Assembly (NCBI GenBank): GCA_024710165.1
Contig: JANJVG010000011.1
Location: 1-38,555, forward strand
From: Burkholderiaceae bacterium
GTDB taxonomy: Bacteria > Pseudomonadota > Gammaproteobacteria > Burkholderiales > Burkholderiaceae_C
DNA length: 38,555 nt
Reading direction: 5' to 3'
Shown: positions 37,223-38,555 of the stretch, piece after piece
Numbering within the stretch: the first letter of the stretch is position 1
Layout: every line of letters begins with the position of its first letter
Program-made: the position numbers and the translations under genes
The notes under the pieces: generated by a model
Told to the model about the DNA's origin: nothing
What the model saw: the letters and a program-made list of their open reading frames with translations, nothing else
Database searches by the model: none

Positions 37223-37299
37223 GGGGCGTTAGCTCAGTTGGTTAGAGCAGAGGACTCATAATCCTTTGGTCGCGGGTTCAAGTCCCTCACGCCCTACCA
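37223..37299 (+). tRNA. tRNA with CAT anticodon (elongator Met or Ile2)
   Basis: A 77-base cloverleaf with encoded CCA and anticodon loop CTCATAA. The anticodon stem GAGGA/TCCTT is sound. The acceptor stem ends in a G1-U72 wobble and the T stem has a C-U mismatch. The variable and T arms (TTTGGTCGCGGGTTCAAGTCC) look more like E. coli tRNA-Ile2, whose C34 becomes lysidine, than like elongator tRNA-Met, so the amino acid is uncertain. It is not an initiator, which would show a GGG/CCC anticodon stem. Confidence 0.9.
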
Positions 37300-37310
37300 A
37301 GTAAACAAAG

Positions 37311-37349
37311 GAAACCCTGCTATCTTTTTGGTAGTGGGGTTTTTTCTTT
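37311..37349 (+). terminator. Terminator after the CAT tRNA
   Basis: A 13-pair stem (AAACCCTGCTATC with GGTAGTGGGGTTT, some wobble pairs), a five-T loop and a TTTCTTT tail, 11 bases after the tRNA. Confidence 0.85.
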
Positions 37350-37420
37350 CCTGTTCGATGTAAGGGCGGATGTAAGACGATTTCGGGAATCGAGCCCAGC
37401 ACCAGCCATACACCGGCAAC

Positions 37421-37444
37421 AAAAAAGCCCCACGGCGGGGGCTT
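37421..37444 (-). terminator. Orphan terminator facing out of the IS630 element
   Basis: On the minus strand AAGCCCC and GGGGCTT pair and are followed by a run of T residues. No host gene on that strand ends here; only the transposase reads toward it. It may be the remnant terminator of a gene lost when the element inserted. Confidence 0.65.
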
Positions 37445-37465
37445 CGGTCGGAACAAGGCTAGTCA

Positions 37466-38551
37466 CTAGTGTCCTGAGTTAGAAATTCGCAGACAAAATC
37501 TTTCGACACTTGCAAGGATATCCTCGGCAGACTTGGCCCAGACGAATGGTTTTGGGTTGGCGTTGTAGAGTTCGAGGTATTCGCGGATTGATTTTTCTAG
37601 TTGCCTTGTTGATCTGTGCGTACCTCGGCGGATGTACTTCTGAGTCAATGTGGCGAACCAGCGCTCGACCTGGTTCAGCCAGGATGCAGAGGTGGGCGTG
37701 AAGTGCACGTGAAACCTGGGGTGTCGGGCGAACCATGCTTTGATGCAGGCGGTCTTGTGCGTGCCGTAGTTGTCCATCACCAGATGTACGTCCAAGTCAG
37801 CAGGCACGTTGGCTTCGATGGTGCGCAGGAATTGCAAGAACTCCGTACTGCGATGACGCCTGTGCAACTGCCCAATCACCTCGCCCGTGGCAATGTCCAG
37901 CGCCGCAAACAGCGTTGTTGTGCCATGGCGCATGTAGTCGTGGGTTCGGCGCTCGGGGATGCCCGGTGCCAGCGGCAAAATCGGCTGAGTGCGATCCAAT
38001 GCCTGAATCTGGCTCTTTTCATCCACGCACAACACCATCGCCTTGAGCGGCGGATCAAGGTACAGGCCCACGATGTCACGTACCTTCTCGACGAACAGTG
38101 GATCGCTGGAGAGTTTGAATGTCTCCTGGCGGTGAGGCTGCAAGCCGAAAGCCCGCCAGATCCGGCTTACAGCCGTCTGTGAAACATCCATGGCACGCGC
38201 CATACTGCGGGTACTCCAGTGCGTGGCGCCAGCGGGCACGGCCTCCAGCGTCTTGGCGATGACAGCATCGACTCGGGCATCGTCGATCGTACGCGGTGCA
38301 CCAGGACGCGGCGCGTCAAAAAGACCGTCCAGCCGCAGATCGACAAACCGAGCGCGCCACTTCGAAACCGTCTGCTGCGTGACTCGCTCACGCGCTGCCA
38401 CTACTTTGTTATCCCAACCTTCGGCACAGGCCAGTACGATGCGTGCTCGCAACGCCAGGGATTGCGCTGTCTTGCGCCGCTTGGTCAGTGCGATCAGTTG
38501 TTCGCGCTCCGTCGCACTCAACACCAATGGAGTCTTTGGTCTTCCGCTCAT
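37466..38551 (-). CDS. IS630-family transposase
   Basis: A 361-residue transposase. N-terminal helix-turn-helix domains (about 12-140, with [13 protein letters not shown] and [14 protein letters not shown]) bind the element ends, and a DDE catalytic domain follows: D177 ([11 protein letters not shown]), D260 ([10 protein letters not shown]) and E296 ([10 protein letters not shown]). This is full length for single-frame IS630 members, so it appears intact. The TAG stop is at the inferred element boundary. Confidence 0.95.
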   Translation of the reverse strand: MSGRPKTPLVLSATEREQLIALTKRRKTAQSLALRARIVLACAEGWDNKVVAARERVTQQTVSKWRARFVDLRLDGLFDAPRPGAPRTIDDARVDAVIAKTLEAVPAGATHWSTRSMARAMDVSQTAVSRIWRAFGLQPHRQETFKLSSDPLFVEKVRDIVGLYLDPPLKAMVLCVDEKSQIQALDRTQPILPLAPGIPERRTHDYMRHGTTTLFAALDIATGEVIGQLHRRHRSTEFLQFLRTIEANVPADLDVHLVMDNYGTHKTACIKAWFARHPRFHVHFTPTSASWLNQVERWFATLTQKYIRRGTHRSTRQLEKSIREYLELYNANPKPFVWAKSAEDILASVERFCLRISNSGH

Positions 38552-38555
38552 AGCC
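37469..38555 (-). mobile_element. IS630-family insertion sequence, right end outside the window
   Basis: The element's left end is placed just after a TA at 37467-37468, because IS630 elements insert at and duplicate TA. The other end and inverted repeat are past 38555, so the boundary is inferred from the transposase position and not confirmed by repeat comparison. Confidence 0.65.

Noticed and set aside
37256-37456. Minus-strand frame ending VGREGLEPATKGL
   Set aside because: Its C-terminal residues are the translated reverse complement of the tRNA; a known type of false gene next to tRNAs.

Overview
This is a bacterial chromosomal segment, GC-rich apart from one island. Gene content and order point to a betaproteobacterium of the family Comamonadaceae (Acidovorax-like). 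The evidence is the order ispE / tRNA-Gln / prs / rplY / pth, the order ubiE / Tim44-like / ubiJ / ubiB / symporter / fmdB / DUF502 / aspS, and mutM / dynamin-like GTPase / mutY. I inferred this by recognising families and synteny; no search was run.

Layout. (1) 1-1669: the end of a large Fe-S/FAD oxidoreductase and a HIT protein. (2) 1670-4853: a foreign-looking island with a degenerate 550-base leader and two overlapping genes, a DUF3696-type AAA/ABC ATPase and a protein with a phospholipase-D-like (MITD1-C-like) C-terminal domain. This is the best candidate for an undescribed, probably anti-phage, system. (3) 4854-9900: a small membrane protein, a DUF971 protein and the ubiquinone genes ubiE, ubiJ and ubiB, with a Tim44-like gene among them. 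(4) 10005-17796: a sodium:solute symporter, FmdB-type and DUF502 proteins, aspS, an Mrr-type restriction endonuclease lodged between aspS and nudB, an EEP-family hydrolase and clsB. (5) 17933-22505: folE followed closely by a short BLUF blue-light sensor, an EamA transporter, a DUF429 protein, a small membrane-anchored protein, a LysE exporter and a YfhL ferredoxin. (6) 22576-28488, minus strand: pth, rplY, prs, tRNA-Gln, ispE, lolB and a TPR protein. (7) 28533-32691: mutM, a dynamin-like GTPase and mutY. (8) 32698-37178: rapZ, recN and nadK on the minus strand, divergent from hrcA. (9) 37223-38555: a CAT-anticodon tRNA, its terminator, a short scar with an orphan terminator, and an IS630-family element cut by the window edge.

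Most of the window is housekeeping: ubiquinone and isoprenoid synthesis, translation, PRPP and folate precursors, oxidised-guanine repair, double-strand-break repair, NADP synthesis and heat-shock control. The accessory layer is the ATPase/PLD-like pair, mrr, the IS630 element and four copies of a small intergenic hairpin repeat. Three copies of that repeat share a stem in which one base pair has changed on both sides, so the folded form appears to be conserved.
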